From assembly GCA_963556195.1 (NCBI GenBank), contig CAUVYP010001208.1, positions 1,364,001-1,428,000 on the forward strand: DNA of 64,000 bases, read 5' to 3'. The translations under genes and the position numbers were made by a program. Every line of letters begins with the position of its first letter. Positions within the stretch are counted from its first letter, which is position 1. The notes under the pieces were generated by a model. That model was not told the origin of the DNA. It did no database searches and worked only from the letters and a program-made list of their open reading frames with translations. This stretch comes from Sepiola atlantica. Taxonomy: Eukaryota; Mollusca; Cephalopoda; Sepiida; Sepiolidae. This document shows, in pieces, positions 12,406-25,798 of the stretch.

Positions 12406-13336
12406 TTAGCGCGTTTTAAAGTTGATATCGCTGTTGTTTATAACTTCCACATTTATTCGAATTGTGCAACGAAACTTTGCAGACAGTCGCGGAGACACAT
12501 TTCCTACTGAAGTACCAAGTTTTAGAAGTGCAGCTCTTGTACTGCCGGAGATATGTCGATACCAACTGAATACGCAAAACATACACAAAATTTACCGCGT
12601 TTTAAAGTTGTATATCGCTTTTGTTTATAACTTCCACATTTATTCGAATTGTGCAACGAAACTTTGCAGACAGTCGCGGAGACACATTTTCTACTGGATT
12701 ACCAAGTTTCAGAAGTGCAGCTCTTGTACTGCCGGAGATATGTCGATACAAACTGAATACGCAAAACATCAACAAAATTTAGCGCGTTTTAAAGTTGATA
12801 TCGCTTTTGTTTATAGCTTCCACATTTATTCGAATTGTGCAACGAAACTTTGCAGACAGTCTCGAATAGGCCTTTTCTACTGAAGTACTACGTTTCAGAA
12901 GTGCAGCTCTTGTATTGCCGGAGATATGTCGATACAAACTGAATACGCAAAACATCAACAAAATTTAGCGCGTTTTAAAGTTGATATCGCTTTTGTTTAT
13001 AACTTCCACATTTATTCGAATTGTGCAACGAAACTTTGCAGACAGTCGCGGAGACACATTTTCCACTGAAGTACCAAGTTTCAGAAGTGCAGCTCTAGTA
13101 CTGCCGGAGATATGTCGATACAAACTGAATACGCAAAACATCAACAAAATTTAGCGCGTTTTAAAGTTGATATCGCTTTTGTTTATAACTTCCACATTTA
13201 TTCGAATTGTGCAACGAAACTTTGCAGACAGTCTCGAATGGGCCTTTTCTACTGAAGTACCAAGTTTCAGAAGTGCAGCTCTTGTACTGCCGGAGATATG
13301 TCGATACAAACTGAATACGCAAAACATCAACAAAAT
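12406..13336. repeat. Domain II entry segment
   Basis: Monomer order: M, the 187-bp unit, K, P, h. The first monomer already has the Domain II marks 'gataccaac' and 'catacacaaa', whereas the one before it (12220-12405) has the Domain I marks 'ataacttatac', 'gaagtattaag' and 'gatatctcgatac'. The transition is therefore resolved to one monomer joint. Confidence 0.75.
12592..12778. repeat. 187-bp monomer, one-base insertion
   Basis: 'aaagttgtatatcgc' replaces 'aaagttgatatcgc', adding one T near 12611. The joint on its left is 'aaatttaccgcg', lacking the TAG. Together these open a 153-codon frame (12422-12883) on the plus strand that crosses three monomers; it is an artefact of the insertion. 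This is the only monomer longer than 186 bp and it sits next to the Domain I/II boundary. Confidence 0.9.
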
Positions 13337-13522
13337 TTAGCGCGTTTTAAAATTGATATCGCTTTTGTTTATAACTTCCACATTAATTCGAATTGCGCAA
13401 CGAAACTTTGCAGACAGTCTCGAATAGGCCATTTCTACTGAAGTACCAAGTTTCAGAATTGCAGCTCTTGTATTGCCGGAGATATGTCGATACACACTGA
13501 ATACGCAAAACATCAACAAAAT

Positions 13523-14266
13523 TTAGCGCGTTTTAAAGTTGATATCGCTTTCGTTTATAACTTCCACATTTATTCGAATTGTGCAACGAAACTTTGCAGA
13601 CAGTCGCGGAGACACATTTTCCACTGAAGTACCAAGTTTCAGAAGTGCAGCTCTAGTACTGCCGGAGATATGTCGATACAAACTGAATACGCAAAACATC
13701 AACAAAATTTAGCGCGTTTTAAAGTTGATATCGCTTTTGTTTATAACTTCCACATTTATTCGAATTGTGCAACGAAACTTTGCAGACAGTCTCGAATGGG
13801 CCTTTTCTACTGAAGTACCAAGTTTCAGAAGTGCAGCTCTTGTACTGCCGGAGATATGTCGATACAAACTGAATACGCAAAACATCAACAAAATTCAGCG
13901 CGTTTTAAAGTGGATATCGATTTTGTTTATAACTTCCACATTTATTCGAATTGTGCAACGAAACTTTGCAGACAGTCGCGGAGACACATTTTCTACTGAA
14001 GTACCACGTTTCAGAAGTGCAGCTCTTGTACTGCCGGAGATATGTGGATACAAACTGAATACGCAAAACATCAACAAAATTTAGCGCGTTTTAAAGTTGA
14101 TATCGCTTTTGTTTATAACTTCCACATTTATTCGAATTGTGCAACGAAACTTTGCAGACAGTCTCGAATGGGCCTTTACTACTGAAGTACCAAGTTTCAG
14201 AAGTGCAGCTCTTGTATTGCCGGAGATATGTCGATACACACTGAATACGCAAAACATCAACAAAAT
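13523..14266. repeat. Tandem 4-mer N-h-Y-V, copy 1 (744 bp)
   Basis: Four monomers repeated immediately downstream with few differences. The joint 'aaaattcagcgcg' before Y is shared by both copies. The last monomer here is a V/E hybrid, which explains how the pair arose: exchange between V and E reset the order to N. Confidence 0.85.
14081..14266. repeat. Hybrid monomer V/E
   Basis: The left half and box are V ('atgggcctttac' near 14169) and the right half is E ('cttgtattgcc', 'gatacacactg'). The monomer that follows is N, the normal successor of E. This is what an unequal crossover between a V and an E monomer would leave. Confidence 0.7.
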
Positions 14267-15010
14267 TTAGCGCGTTTTAAAGTTGATATCGCTTTCGTTT
14301 ATAACTTCCACATTTATTCGAATTGTGCAACGAAACTTTGCAGACAGTCGCGGAGACACATTTTCTACTGAAGTACCAAGTTTCAGAAGTGCAGCTCTAG
14401 TACTGCCGGAGATATGTCGATACAAACTGAATACGCAAAACATCAACAAAATTTAGCGCGTTTTAAAGTTGATATCGCTTTTGTTTATAACTTCCACATT
14501 TATTCGAATTGTGCAACGAAACTTTGCAGACAGTCTCGAATGGGCCTTTTCTACTGAAGTACCAAGTTTCAGAAGTGCAGCTCTTGTACTGCCGGAGATA
14601 TGTCGATACAAACTGAATACGCAAAACATCAACAAAATTCAGCGCGTTTTAAAGTGGATATCGATTTTGTTTATAACTTCCACATTTATTCGAATTGTGC
14701 AACGAAACTTTGCAGACAGTCGCGGAGACACATTTTCTACTGAAGTACCAAGTTTCAGAAGTGCAGCTCTTGTACTGCCGGAGATATGTGGATACAAACT
14801 GAATACGCAAAACATCAACAAAATTTAGCGCGTTTTAAAGTTGATATCGCTTTTGTTTATAACTTCCACATTTATTCGAATTGTGCAACGAAACTTTGCA
14901 GACAGTCTCGAATGGGCCTTTACTACTGAAGTACCAAGTTTCAGAAGTGCAGCTCTTGTACTGCCGGAGATATGTCGATACAAACTGAATACGCAAAACA
15001 TCAACAAAAT
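14267..15010. repeat. Tandem 4-mer N-h-Y-V, copy 2 (744 bp)
   Basis: Copy of the preceding 744 bp. It differs in 'accaagttt' instead of 'accacgttt' in Y (near 14750) and in having an ordinary V ending 'gatacaaactg' instead of the hybrid 'gatacacactg'. Confidence 0.85.
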
Positions 15011-15196
15011 TTAGCGCGTTTTAAAGTTGATATCGCTTTTGTTTATAACTTCCACATTTATTCGAATTGTGCAACGAAACTTTGCAGACAGTCTTGAATA
15101 GGCTCTTTCTACTGAAGTACCAAGTTTCAGAAGTGCAGCTCTTGTACTGCCGGAGATATGTCGATACACACTGAATACGCAAAACATCAACAAAAT

Positions 15197-16684
15197 TTAG
15201 CGCGTTTTAAAGTTGATATCGCTTTTGTGTATAACTTCCACATTTATTCGAATTGTGCAACGAAACTTTGCAGACAGTCGCGGAGACACATTTTCCACTG
15301 AAGTACCAAGTTTCAGAAGTGCAGCTCTAGTACTGCCGGAGATATGTCGATACAAACTGAATACGCAAAACATCAACAAAATTGAACGCGTTTTAAAGTT
15401 GATATCGCTTTTGTTTATAACTTCCACATTTATTCGAATTTTGCAACGAAACTTTGCAGACAGTCTCGAATGGGCCTTTTCTACTGAAGTACCAAGTTTC
15501 AGAAGTGCAGTTCTTGTACTGCCGGAGATATGTCGATACAAACTGAATACGCAAAACATCAACAAAATTTAGCGCGTTTTAAAGTGGATATCGATTTTGT
15601 TTATAACTTCCACATTTATTCGAATTGTGCAACGAAACTTTGCAGACAGTCGCGGAGACACATTTTCTACTGAAGTACCACGTTTCAGAAGTGCAGCTCT
15701 TTTACTGCCGGAGATATGTGGATACAAACTGAATACGCAAAACATCAACAAAATTTAGCGCGTTTTAAAGTTGATATCGCTTTTGTTTATAACTTCCACA
15801 TTTATTCGAATTGTGCAACGAAACTTTGCAGACAGTCTCGAATGGGCCTTTACTACTGAAGTACCAAGTTTCAGAAGTGCAGCTCTTGTACTGCCGGAGA
15901 TATGTCGATACAAACTGAATACGCAAAACATCAACAAAATTTAGCGCGTTTTAAAGTTGATATCGCTTTTGTTTATAACTTCCACATTTATTCGAATTGT
16001 GCAACGAAACTTTGCAGACAGTCGCGGAGACACATTTTCTACTGAAGTACCAAGTTTCAGAAGTGCAGCTCGTGTACTGCCGGAGATATGTCGATACAAA
16101 CTGAATACGCAAAACATCAACAAAATGTAGCGCGTTTTACAGTTTATATCAGTTTTGTTTATAACTTCCACATTTATTCGAATTGTGCAACGAAACTTTG
16201 CAGACAGTCGCAGAGACACATTTTCTACTGAAGTACCAAGTTTCAGAAGTGCAGCTCTTGTACTGCCGGAGATATGTCGATACAAACTGAATACGCAAAA
16301 CATCAACAAAATTTAGCGCGTTTTAAAGTTGATATCGCTTTTGTTTATAACTTCCACATTTATTCGAATTGTGCAACGAAACTTTGCAGACAGTCTCGAA
16401 TAGGCTTTTTCTACTGAAGTACCAAGTTTCAGAAGTGCAGCTCTTGTACTGCCGGAGATATGTCGATACAAACTGAATACGCAAAAGATCAACAAAATTT
16501 AGCGCGTTTTAAAGTTGATATCGCTTTTGTTTATAACTTCCACATTTATTCGAATTGTGCAACGAAACTTTGCAGACAGTCGCGGAGACACATTTTCTAC
16601 TGAAGTACCAAGTTTCAGAAGTGCAGCTCTTGTACTGCCGGAGATATGTCGATACCAACTGAATACGCAAAACATACACAAAAT
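15197..16684. repeat. Tandem 8-mer H-h-Y-V-D-D-R-M, copy 1 (1,488 bp)
   Basis: Repeated directly at 16685 with shared private marks: 'aaaattgaacgcg' at the H/h joint, 'gaattttgcaac' and 'gcagttcttg' in h, 'agtttatatcag' in the second D. Copy-specific differences are few, for example 'aggctttttc' here against 'aggctctttc' in the R monomer of copy 2. Confidence 0.88.
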
Positions 16685-18172
16685 TTAGCGCGTTTTAAAG
16701 TTGATATCGCTTTTGTGTATAACTTCCACATTTATTCGAATTGTGCAACGAAACTTTGCAGACAGTCGCGGAGACACATTTTCTACTGAAGTACCAAGTT
16801 TCAGAAGTGCAGCTCTTGTACTGCCGGAGATATGTCGATACAAACTGAATACGCAAAACATCAACAAAATTGAACGCGTTTTAAAGTTGATATCGCTTTT
16901 GTTTATAACTTCCACATTTATTCGAATTTTGCAACGAAACTTTGCAGACAGTCTCGAATGGGCCTTTTCTACTGAAGTACCAAGTTTCAGAAGTGCAGTT
17001 CTTGTACTGCCGGAGATATGTCGATACAAACTGAATACGCAAAACATCAACAAAATTTAGCGCGTTTTAAAGTGGATATCGATTTTGTTTATAACTTCCA
17101 CATTTATTCGAATTGTGCAACGAAACTTTGCAGACAGTCGCGGAGACACATTTTCTACTGAAGTACCACGTTTCAGAAGTGCAGCTCTTTTACTGCCGGA
17201 GATATGTGGATACAAACTGAATACGCAAAACATCAACAAAATTTAGCGCGTTTTAAAGTTGATATCGCTTTTGTTTATAACTTCCACATTTATTCGAATT
17301 GTGCAACGAAACTTTGCAGACAGTCTCGAATGGGCCTTTACTACTGAAGTACCAAGTTTCAGAAGTGCAGCTCTTGTACTGCCGGAGATATGTCGATACA
17401 AACTGAATACGCAAAACATCAACAAAATTTAGCGCGTTTTAAAGTTGATATCGCTTTTGTTTATAACTTCCACATTTATTCGAATTGTGCAACGAAACTT
17501 TGCAGACAGTCGCGGAGACACATTTTCTACTGAAGTACCAAGTTTCAGAAGTGCAGCTCGTGTACTGCCGGAGATATGTCGATACAAACTGAATACGCAA
17601 AACATCAACAAAATGTAGCGCGTTTTACAGTTTATATCAGTTTTGTTTATAACTTCCACATTTATTCGAATTGTGCAACGAAACTTTGCAGACAGTCGCA
17701 GAGACACATTTTCTACTGAAGTACCAAGTTTCAGAAGTGCAGCTCTTGTACTGCCGGAGATATGTCGATACAAACTGAATACGCAAAACATCAACAAAAT
17801 TTAGCGCGTTTTAAAGTTGATATCGCTTTTGTTTATAACTTCCACATTTATTCGAATTGTGCAACGAAACTTTGCAGACAGTCTCGAATAGGCTCTTTCT
17901 ACTGAAGTACCAAGTTTCAGAAGTGCAGCTCTTGTACTGCCGGAGATATGTCGATACAAACTGAATACGCAAAAGATCAACAAAATTTAGCGCGTTTTAA
18001 AGTTGATATCGCTTTTGTTTATAACTTCCACATTTATTCGAATTGTGCAACGAAACTTTGCAGACAGTCGCGGAGACACATTTTCTACTGAAGTACCAAG
18101 TTTCAGAAGTGCAGCTCTTGTACTGCCGGAGATATGTCGATACCAACTGAATACGCAAAACATACACAAAAT
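16685..18172. repeat. Tandem 8-mer H-h-Y-V-D-D-R-M, copy 2 (1,488 bp)
   Basis: Near-identical copy of 15197-16684 carrying the same private marks. Its H monomer has 'ttctactg' and 'ctcttgtac' where copy 1 has 'ttccactg' and 'ctctagtac'. Confidence 0.88.
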
Positions 18173-19660
18173 TTAGCGCGTTTTAAAGTTGATATCGCTT
18201 TTGTGTATAACTTCCACATTTATTCGAATTGTGCAACGAAACTTTGCAGACAGTCGCGGAGACACATTTTCTACTGAAGTACCAAGTTTCAGAAGTGCAG
18301 CTCTTGTACTGCCGGAGATATGTCGATACAAACTGAATACGCAAAACATCAACAAAATTTAGCGCGTTTTAAAGTTGATATCGCTTTTGTTTATAACTTC
18401 CACATTTATTCGAATTGTGCAACGAAACTTTGCAGACAGTCGCGGAGACACATTTCCTACTGAAGTACCAAGTTTCAGAAGTGCAGCTCTTGTACTGCCG
18501 GAGATATGTCGATACAAACTGAATACGCAAAACATCAACAAAATTTAGCGCGTTTTAAAGTTGATATCGCTTTTGTTTATAACTTCCACATTTATTCGAA
18601 TTGTGCAACGAAACTTTGCAGACAGTCGCGGAGACACATTTCCTACTGAAGTACCAAGTTTCAGAAGTGCAGCTCTTGTACTGCCGGAGATATGTCGATA
18701 CCAACTGAATACGCAAAAAATACACAAAATTTAGCGCGTTTTAAAGTTGATATCGCTTTTGTTTATAACTTCCACATTTATTCGAATTGTGCAACGAAAC
18801 TTTGCAGACAGTCGCGGAGACACATTTTCCACTGAAGTACCAAGTTTCAGAAGTGCAGCTCTTGTACTGCCGGAGATATGTCGATACAAACTGAATACGC
18901 AAAACATCAACAAAATTTAGCGCGTTTTAAAATTGATATCGCTTTTGTTTATCACTTCCACATTTATTCGAATTGCGCAACGAAACTTTGAAGACAGTCT
19001 CGAATAGGCCATTTCTACTGAAGTACCAAGTTTCAGAATTGCAGCTCTTGTATTGCCGGAGATATGTCGATACACACTGAATACGCAAAACATCAACAAA
19101 ATTTAGCGCGTTTTAAAGTTGATATCGCTTTCGTTTATAACTTCCACATTTATTCGAATTGTGCAACGAAACTTTGCAGACAGTCGCGGAGACACATTTT
19201 CCACTGAAGTACCAAGTTTCAGAAGTGCAGCTCTTGTACTGCCGGAGATATGTCGATACAAACTGAATACGCAAAACATCAACAAAATTTAGCGCGTTTT
19301 AAAGTTGATATCGCTTTTGTTTATAACTTCCACATTTATTCGAATTGTGCAACGAAACTTTGCAGACAGTCTCGAATGGGCCTTTTCTACTGAAGTACCA
19401 AGTTTCAGAAGTTCAGCTCTTGTACTGCCGGAGATAGGTCGATACAAACTGAATACGTAAAACATCAACAAAATTCAGCGCGTTTTAAAGTGGATATCGC
19501 TTTTGTTTATAACTTCCACATTTATTCGAATTGTGCAACGAAACTTTGCAGACAGTCGCGGAGACACATTTTCTACTGAAGTACCACGTTTCAGAAGTGC
19601 AGCTCTTGTACTGCCGGAGATATGTGGATACAAACTGAATACGCAAAACATCAACAAAAT

Positions 19661-21520
19661 TTAGCGCGTTTTAAAGTTGATATCGCTTTTGTGTATAACT
19701 TCCACATTTATTCGAATTGTGCAACGAAACTTTGCAGACAGTCTCGAATGGGCCTTTACTACGGAAGTACCAAGTTTCAGAAGTGCAGCTCTTGTACTGC
19801 CGGAGATATGTCGATACAAACTGAATACGCAAAACATCAACAAAATTTAGCGCGTTTTAAAGTTGATATCGCTTTTGTTTATAACTTCCACATTTATTCG
19901 AATTGTGCAACGAAACTTTGCAGACAGTCGCGGAGACACATTTTCTACTGAAGTACCAAGTCTCAGAAGTGCAGCTCTTGTACTGCCGGAGATATGTCGA
20001 TACAAACTGAATACGCAAAACATCAACAAAATGTAGCGCGTTTTACAGTTGATATCGCTTTTGTTTATAACTTCCACATTTATTCGAATTGTGCAACGAA
20101 ACTTTGCAGACAGTCGCGGAGACACATTTTCTACTGAAGTACCAAGTTTCAGAAGTGCAGCTCTTGTACTGCCGGAGATATGTCGATACAAACTGAATAC
20201 GCAAAACATCAACAAAATTTAGCGCGTTTTAAAGTTGATATCGCTTTTGTTTATAACTTCCACATTTATTCGAATTGTGCAACGAAACTTTGCAGACAGT
20301 CTCGAATAGGCTCTTTCTACTGAAGTACCAAGTTTCAGAAGTGCAGCTCTTGTACTGCCGGAGATATGTCGATACACACTGAATACGCAAAACATCAACA
20401 AAATTTAGCGCGTTTTAAAGTTGATATCGCTTTTGTGTATAACTTCCACATTTATTCGAATTGTGCAACGAAACTTTGCAGAAAGTCGCGGAGACACATT
20501 TTCCACTGAAGTACCAAGTTTCAGAAGTGCAGCTCTAGTACTGCCGGAGATATGTCGATACAAACTGAATACGCAAAACATCAACAAAATTTAGCGCGTT
20601 TTAAAGTTGATATCGCTTTTGTTTATAACTTCCACATTTATTCGAATTGTGCAACGAAACTTTGCAGACAGTCTCGAATGGGCCTTTTCTACTGAAGTAC
20701 TAAGTTTCAGAAGTGCAGTTCTTGTACTTCCGGAGATATGTCGATACAAACTGAATACGCAAAACATCAACAAAATTTAGCGCGTTTTAAAGTGGATATC
20801 GATTTTGTTTATAACTTCCACATTTATTCGAATTGTGCAACGAAACTTTGCAGACAGTCGCGGAGACACATTTTCTACTGAAGTACCACGTTTCAGAAGT
20901 GCAGCTCTTTTACTGCCGGAGATATGTGGATACAAACTGAATACGCTAAACATCAACAAAATTTAGCGCGTTTTAAAGTTGATATCGCTTTTGTTTATAA
21001 CTTCCACATTTATTCGAATTGTGCAACGAAACTTTGCAGACAGTCTCGAATGGGCCTTTACTACTGAAGTACCAAGTTTCAGAAGTGCAGCTCTTGTACT
21101 GCCGGAGATATGTCGATACAAACTGAATACGCAAAACATCAACAAAATTTAGCGCGTTTTAAAGTTGATATCGCTTTTGTTTATAACTTCCACATTTATT
21201 CGAATTGTGCAACGAAACTTTGCAGACAGTCGCGGAGACACATTTTCTACTGAAGTACCAAGTTTCAGAAGTGCAGCTCTTGTACTGCTGGAGATATGTC
21301 GATACAAACTGAATACGCAAAACATCAACAAAATGTAGCGCGTTTTACAGTTGATATCAGTTTTGTTTATAACTTCCACAGTTATTCGAATTGTGCAACG
21401 AAACTTTGCAGACAGTCGCGGAGACACATTTTCTACTGAAGTACCAAGTTTCAGAAGTGCAGCTCGTGTACTGCCGGAGATATGTCGATACAAACTGAAT
21501 ACGCAAAACATTAACAAAAT
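19661..21520. repeat. Tandem 10-mer V-D-D-R-H-h-Y-V-D-D, copy 1 (1,860 bp)
   Basis: Repeated at 21521-23380. Shared marks include 'ttgtgtataac' in the leading V, 'gtacttccgg' in h and 'gatatcagttttg' in the last D. Copy-specific sites are few, such as 'tactacggaag' near 19760 and 'ctcagaag' near 19963 here. Confidence 0.85.
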
Positions 21521-23380
21521 TTAGCGCGTTTTAAAGTTGATATCGCTTTTGTGTATAACTTCCACATTTATTCGAATTGTGCAACGAAACTTTGCAGACA
21601 GTCTCGAATGGGCCTTTACTACTGAAGTACCAAGTTTCAGAAGTGCAGCTCTTGTACTGCCGGAGATATGTCGATACAAACTGAATACGCAAAACATCAA
21701 CAAAATTTAGCGCGTTTTAAAGTTGATATCGCTTTTGTTTATAACTTCCACATTTATTCAAATTGTGCAACGAAACTTTGCAGACAGTCGCGGAGACACA
21801 TTTTCTACTGAAGTACCAAGTTTCAGAAGTGCAGCTCTTGTACTGCCGGAGATATGTCGATACAAACTGAATACGCAAAACATCAACAAAATGTAGCGCG
21901 TTTTACAGTTGATATCGCTTTTGTTTATAACTTCCACATTTATTCGAATTGTGCAACGAAACTTTGCAGACAGTCGCGGAGACACATTTTCTACTGAAGT
22001 ACCAAGTTTCAGAAGTGCAGCTCTTGTACTGCCGGAGATATGTCGATACAAACTGAATACGCAAAACATCAACAAAATTTAGCGCGTTTTAAAGTTGATA
22101 TCGCTTTTGTTTATAACTTCCACATTTATTCGAATTGTGCAACGAAACTTTGCAGACAGTCTCGAATAGGCTCTTTCTACTGAAGTACCAAGTTTCAGAA
22201 GTGCAGCTCTTGTACTGCCGGAGATATGTCGATACACACTGAATACGCAAAACATCAACAAAATTTAGCGCGTTTTAAAGTTGATATCGCTTTTGTGTAT
22301 AACTTCCACATTTATTCGAATTGTGCAACGAAACTTTGCAGACAGTCGCGGAGACACATTTTCCACTGAAGTACCAAGTTTCAGAAGTGCAGCTCTAGTA
22401 CTGCCGGAGATATGTCGATACAAACTGAATACGCAAAACATCAACAAAATTTAGCGCGTTTTAAAGTTGATATCGCTTTTGTTTATAACTTCCACATTTA
22501 TTCGAATTGTGCAACGAAACTTTGCAGACAGTCTCGAATGGGCCTTTTCTACTGAAGTACCAAGTTTCAGAAGTGCAGTTCTTGTACTTCCGGAGATATG
22601 TCGATACAAACTGAATACGCAAAACATCAACAAAATTTAGCGCGTTTTAAAGTGGATATCGATTTTGTTTATAACTTCCACATTTATTCGAATTGTGCAA
22701 CGAAACTTTGCAGACAGTCGCGGAGACACATTTTCTACTGAAGTACCACGTTTCAGAAGTGCAGCTCTTTTACTGCCGGAGATATGTGGATACAAACTGA
22801 ATACGCAAAACATCAACAAAATTTAGCGCGTTTTAAAGTTGATATCGCTTTTGTTTATAACTTCCACATTTATTCGAATTGTGCAACGAAACTTTGCAGA
22901 CAGTCTCGAATGGGCCTTTACTACTGAAGTACCAAGTTTCAGAAGTGCAGCTCTTGTACTGCCGGAGATATGTCGATACAAACTGAATACGCAAAACATC
23001 AACAAAATTTAGCGCGTTTTAAAGTTGATATCGCTTTTGTTTATAACTTCCACATTTATTCGAATTGTGCAACGAAACTTTGCAGACAGTCGCGGAGACA
23101 CATTTTCTACCGAAGTACCAAGTTTCAGAAGTGCAGCTCTTGTACTGCCGGAGATATGTCGATACAAACTGAATACGCAAAACATCAACAAAATGTAGCG
23201 CGTTTTACAGTTGATATCAGTTTTGTTTATAACTTCCACATTTATTCGAATTGTGCAACGAAACTTTGCAGACAGTCGCGGAGACACATTTTCTACTGAA
23301 GTACCAAGTTTCAGAAGTGCAGCTCGTGTACTGCCGGAGATATGTCGATACAAACTGAATACGCAAAACATCAACAAAAT
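21521..23380. repeat. Tandem 10-mer V-D-D-R-H-h-Y-V-D-D, copy 2 (1,860 bp)
   Basis: Second copy of the 1,860-bp unit with the same class order and private marks. It has 'tattcaaattg' near 21758 and 'ctaccgaag' near 23109 as its own changes. Confidence 0.85.
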
Positions 23381-23566
23381 TTAGCGCGTTTTAAAGTTGA
23401 TATCGCTTTTGTTTATAACTTCCACATTTATTCGAATTGTGCAACGAAACTTTGCAGACAGTCGCGGAGACACATTTTCCACTGAAGTACCAAGTTTCAG
23501 AAGTGCAGCTCTTGTACTGCCGGAGATATGTCGATACAAACTGAATACGCAAAACATCAACAAAAT

Positions 23567-24868
23567 TTAGCGCGTTTTAAAGTTGATATCGCTTTTGTTT
23601 ATAACTTCCACATTTATTCGAATTGTGCAACGAAACTTTGCAGACAGTCGCGGAGACACATTTTCTACTGAAGTACCAAGTTTCAGAAGTGCAGCTCTTG
23701 TACTGCCGGAGATATGTCGATACCAACTGAATACGCAAAACATACACAAAATTTAGCGCGTTTTAAAGTTGATATCGCTTTTGTGTATAACTTCCACATT
23801 TATTCGAATTGTGCAACGAAACTTTGCAGACAGTCGCGGAGACACATTTGCTACTGAAGTACCAAGTTTCAGAAGTGCAGCTCTTGTACTGCCGGAGATA
23901 TGTCGATACAAACTGAATACGCAAAACATCAACAAAATTTAGCGCGTTTTAAAGTTGATATCGCTTTTGTTTATAACTTCCACATTTATTCGAATTGTGC
24001 AACGAAACTTTGCAGACAGTCGCGGAGACACATTTCCTACTGAAGTACCAAGTTTCAGAAGTGCAGCTCTTGTACTGCCGGAGATATGTCGATACAAACT
24101 GAATACGCAAAACATCAACAAAATTTAGCGCGTTTTAAAGTTGATATCGCTTTTGTTTATAACTTCCACATTTATTCGAATTGTGCAACGAAACTTTGCA
24201 GACAGTCGCGGGGACACATTTTCTACTGAAGTACAAAGTTTCAGAAGTGCAGCTCTTGTACTGCCGGAGATATGTGGATACAAACTGAATACGCAAAAAA
24301 TACACAAAATTTAGCGCGTTTTAAAGTTGATATCGCTTTTGTTTATAACTTCCACATTTATTCGAATTGTGCAACGAAACTTTGCAGACAGTCGCGGAGA
24401 CACATTTTCCACTGAAGTACCAAGTTTCAGAAGTGCAGCTCTTGTACTGCCGGAGATATGTCGATACAAACTGAATACGCAAAACATCAACAAAATTTAG
24501 CGCGTTTTAAAGTTGATATCGCTTTTGTTTATAACTTCCACATTTATTCGAATTGTGCAACGAAACTTTGCAGACAGCGTCGAATAGGCCTTTTCTACTG
24601 AAGTACTACGTTTCAGAAGTGCAGCTCTTGTATTGCCGGAGATATGTCGATACAAACTGAATACGCAAAACATCAACAAAATTTAGCGCGTTTTAAAGTT
24701 GATATCGCTTTTGTTTATAACTTCCACATTTATTCGAATTGTGCAACGAAACTTTGCAGACAGTCGCGGAGACACATTTTCTACTGAAGTACCAAGTTTC
24801 AGAAGTGCAGCTCTTGTACTGCCGGAGATATGTCGATACAAACTGAATACGCAAAACATCAACAAAAT
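23567..24868. repeat. M-H-G-M-P-K-P block, dispersed copy 1
   Basis: Seven monomers matching 26543-27844 at an offset of 2,976 bp (16 monomers). The second M here has 'gtacaaag' and 'tgtggatac' (near 24240-24280), unlike its partner, so one member was altered by exchange after the duplication. Both share 'gcggggacac'. Confidence 0.75.
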
Positions 24869-25612
24869 TTAGCGCGTTTTAAAGTTGATATCGCTTTTGT
24901 GTATAACTTCCACATTTATTCGAATTGTGCAACGAAACTTTGCAGACAGTCTCGAATGGGCCTTTACTACTGAAGTACCAAGTTTCAGAAGTGCAGCTCT
25001 TGTACTGCCGGAGATATGTCGATACAAACTGAATACGCAAAACATCAACAAAATTTAGCGCGTTTTAAAGTTGATATCGCTTTTGTTTATAACTTCCACA
25101 TTTATTCGAATTGTGCAACGAAACTTTGCAGACAGTCGCGGAGACACATTTTCTACTGAAGTACCAAGTTTAAGAAGTGCAGCTCTTGTACTGCCGGAGA
25201 TATGTCGATACAAACTGAATACGCAAAACATCAACAAAATGTAGCGCGTTTTACAGTTGATATCGCTTTTGTTTATAACTTCCACATTTATTCGAATTGT
25301 GCAACGAAACTTTGCAGACAGTCGCGGAGACACATTTTCTACTGAAGTACCAAGTTTCAAAAGTGCAGCTCTTGTACTGCCGGAGATATGTCGATACAAA
25401 CTGAATACGCAAAACATCAACAAAATTTAGCGCGTTTTATAGTTGATATCGCTTTTGTTTATAACTTCCACATTTATTCGAATTGTGCAACGAAACTTTG
25501 CAGACAGTCTCGAATAGGCTCTTTCTACTGAAGTACCAAGTTTCAGAAGTGCAGCTCTTGTACTGCCGGAGATATGTCGATACACACTGAATACGCAAAA
25601 CATCAACAAAAT

Positions 25613-25798
25613 TTAGCGCGTTTTAAAGTTGATATCGCTTTTGTTTATAACTTCCACATTTAGTCGAATTGTGCAACGAAACTTTGCAGACAGTCTCGAA
25701 TGGGCCTTTTCTACTGAAGTACCACGTTTCAGAAGTGCAGCTCTTTTACTGCCGGAGATATGTGGATACAAACTGAATACGCAAAACATCAACAAAAT
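25613..25798. repeat. Hybrid monomer h/Y
   Basis: The left half and box are h ('gatatcgcttttg', 'atgggccttttc') and the right half is Y ('ccacgttt', 'cttttactg', 'tgtggatac'). It stands between R and V where H-h-Y or Y would be expected, so exchange within the monomer appears to have removed at least one unit. It also has the unusual 'atttagtcgaattg', which destroys the ATTCGAAT palindrome. Confidence 0.7.

Larger units (their letters stand above)
13337..18916. repeat. Domain II segment E to E, 30 monomers
   Basis: Order: E N h Y V/E N h Y V R H h Y V D D R M H h Y V D D R M H G M P. It contains a tandem 4-mer pair and a tandem 8-mer pair, both described separately. V/E is a hybrid monomer (14081-14266). 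Confidence 0.75.

Noticed and set aside
12422..12883. 153-codon plus-strand frame, the longest in the window
   Set aside because: It results from a one-base insertion at about 12611 plus a lost joint stop; it switches reading frame relative to the monomer at the insertion and is not conserved in other copies.
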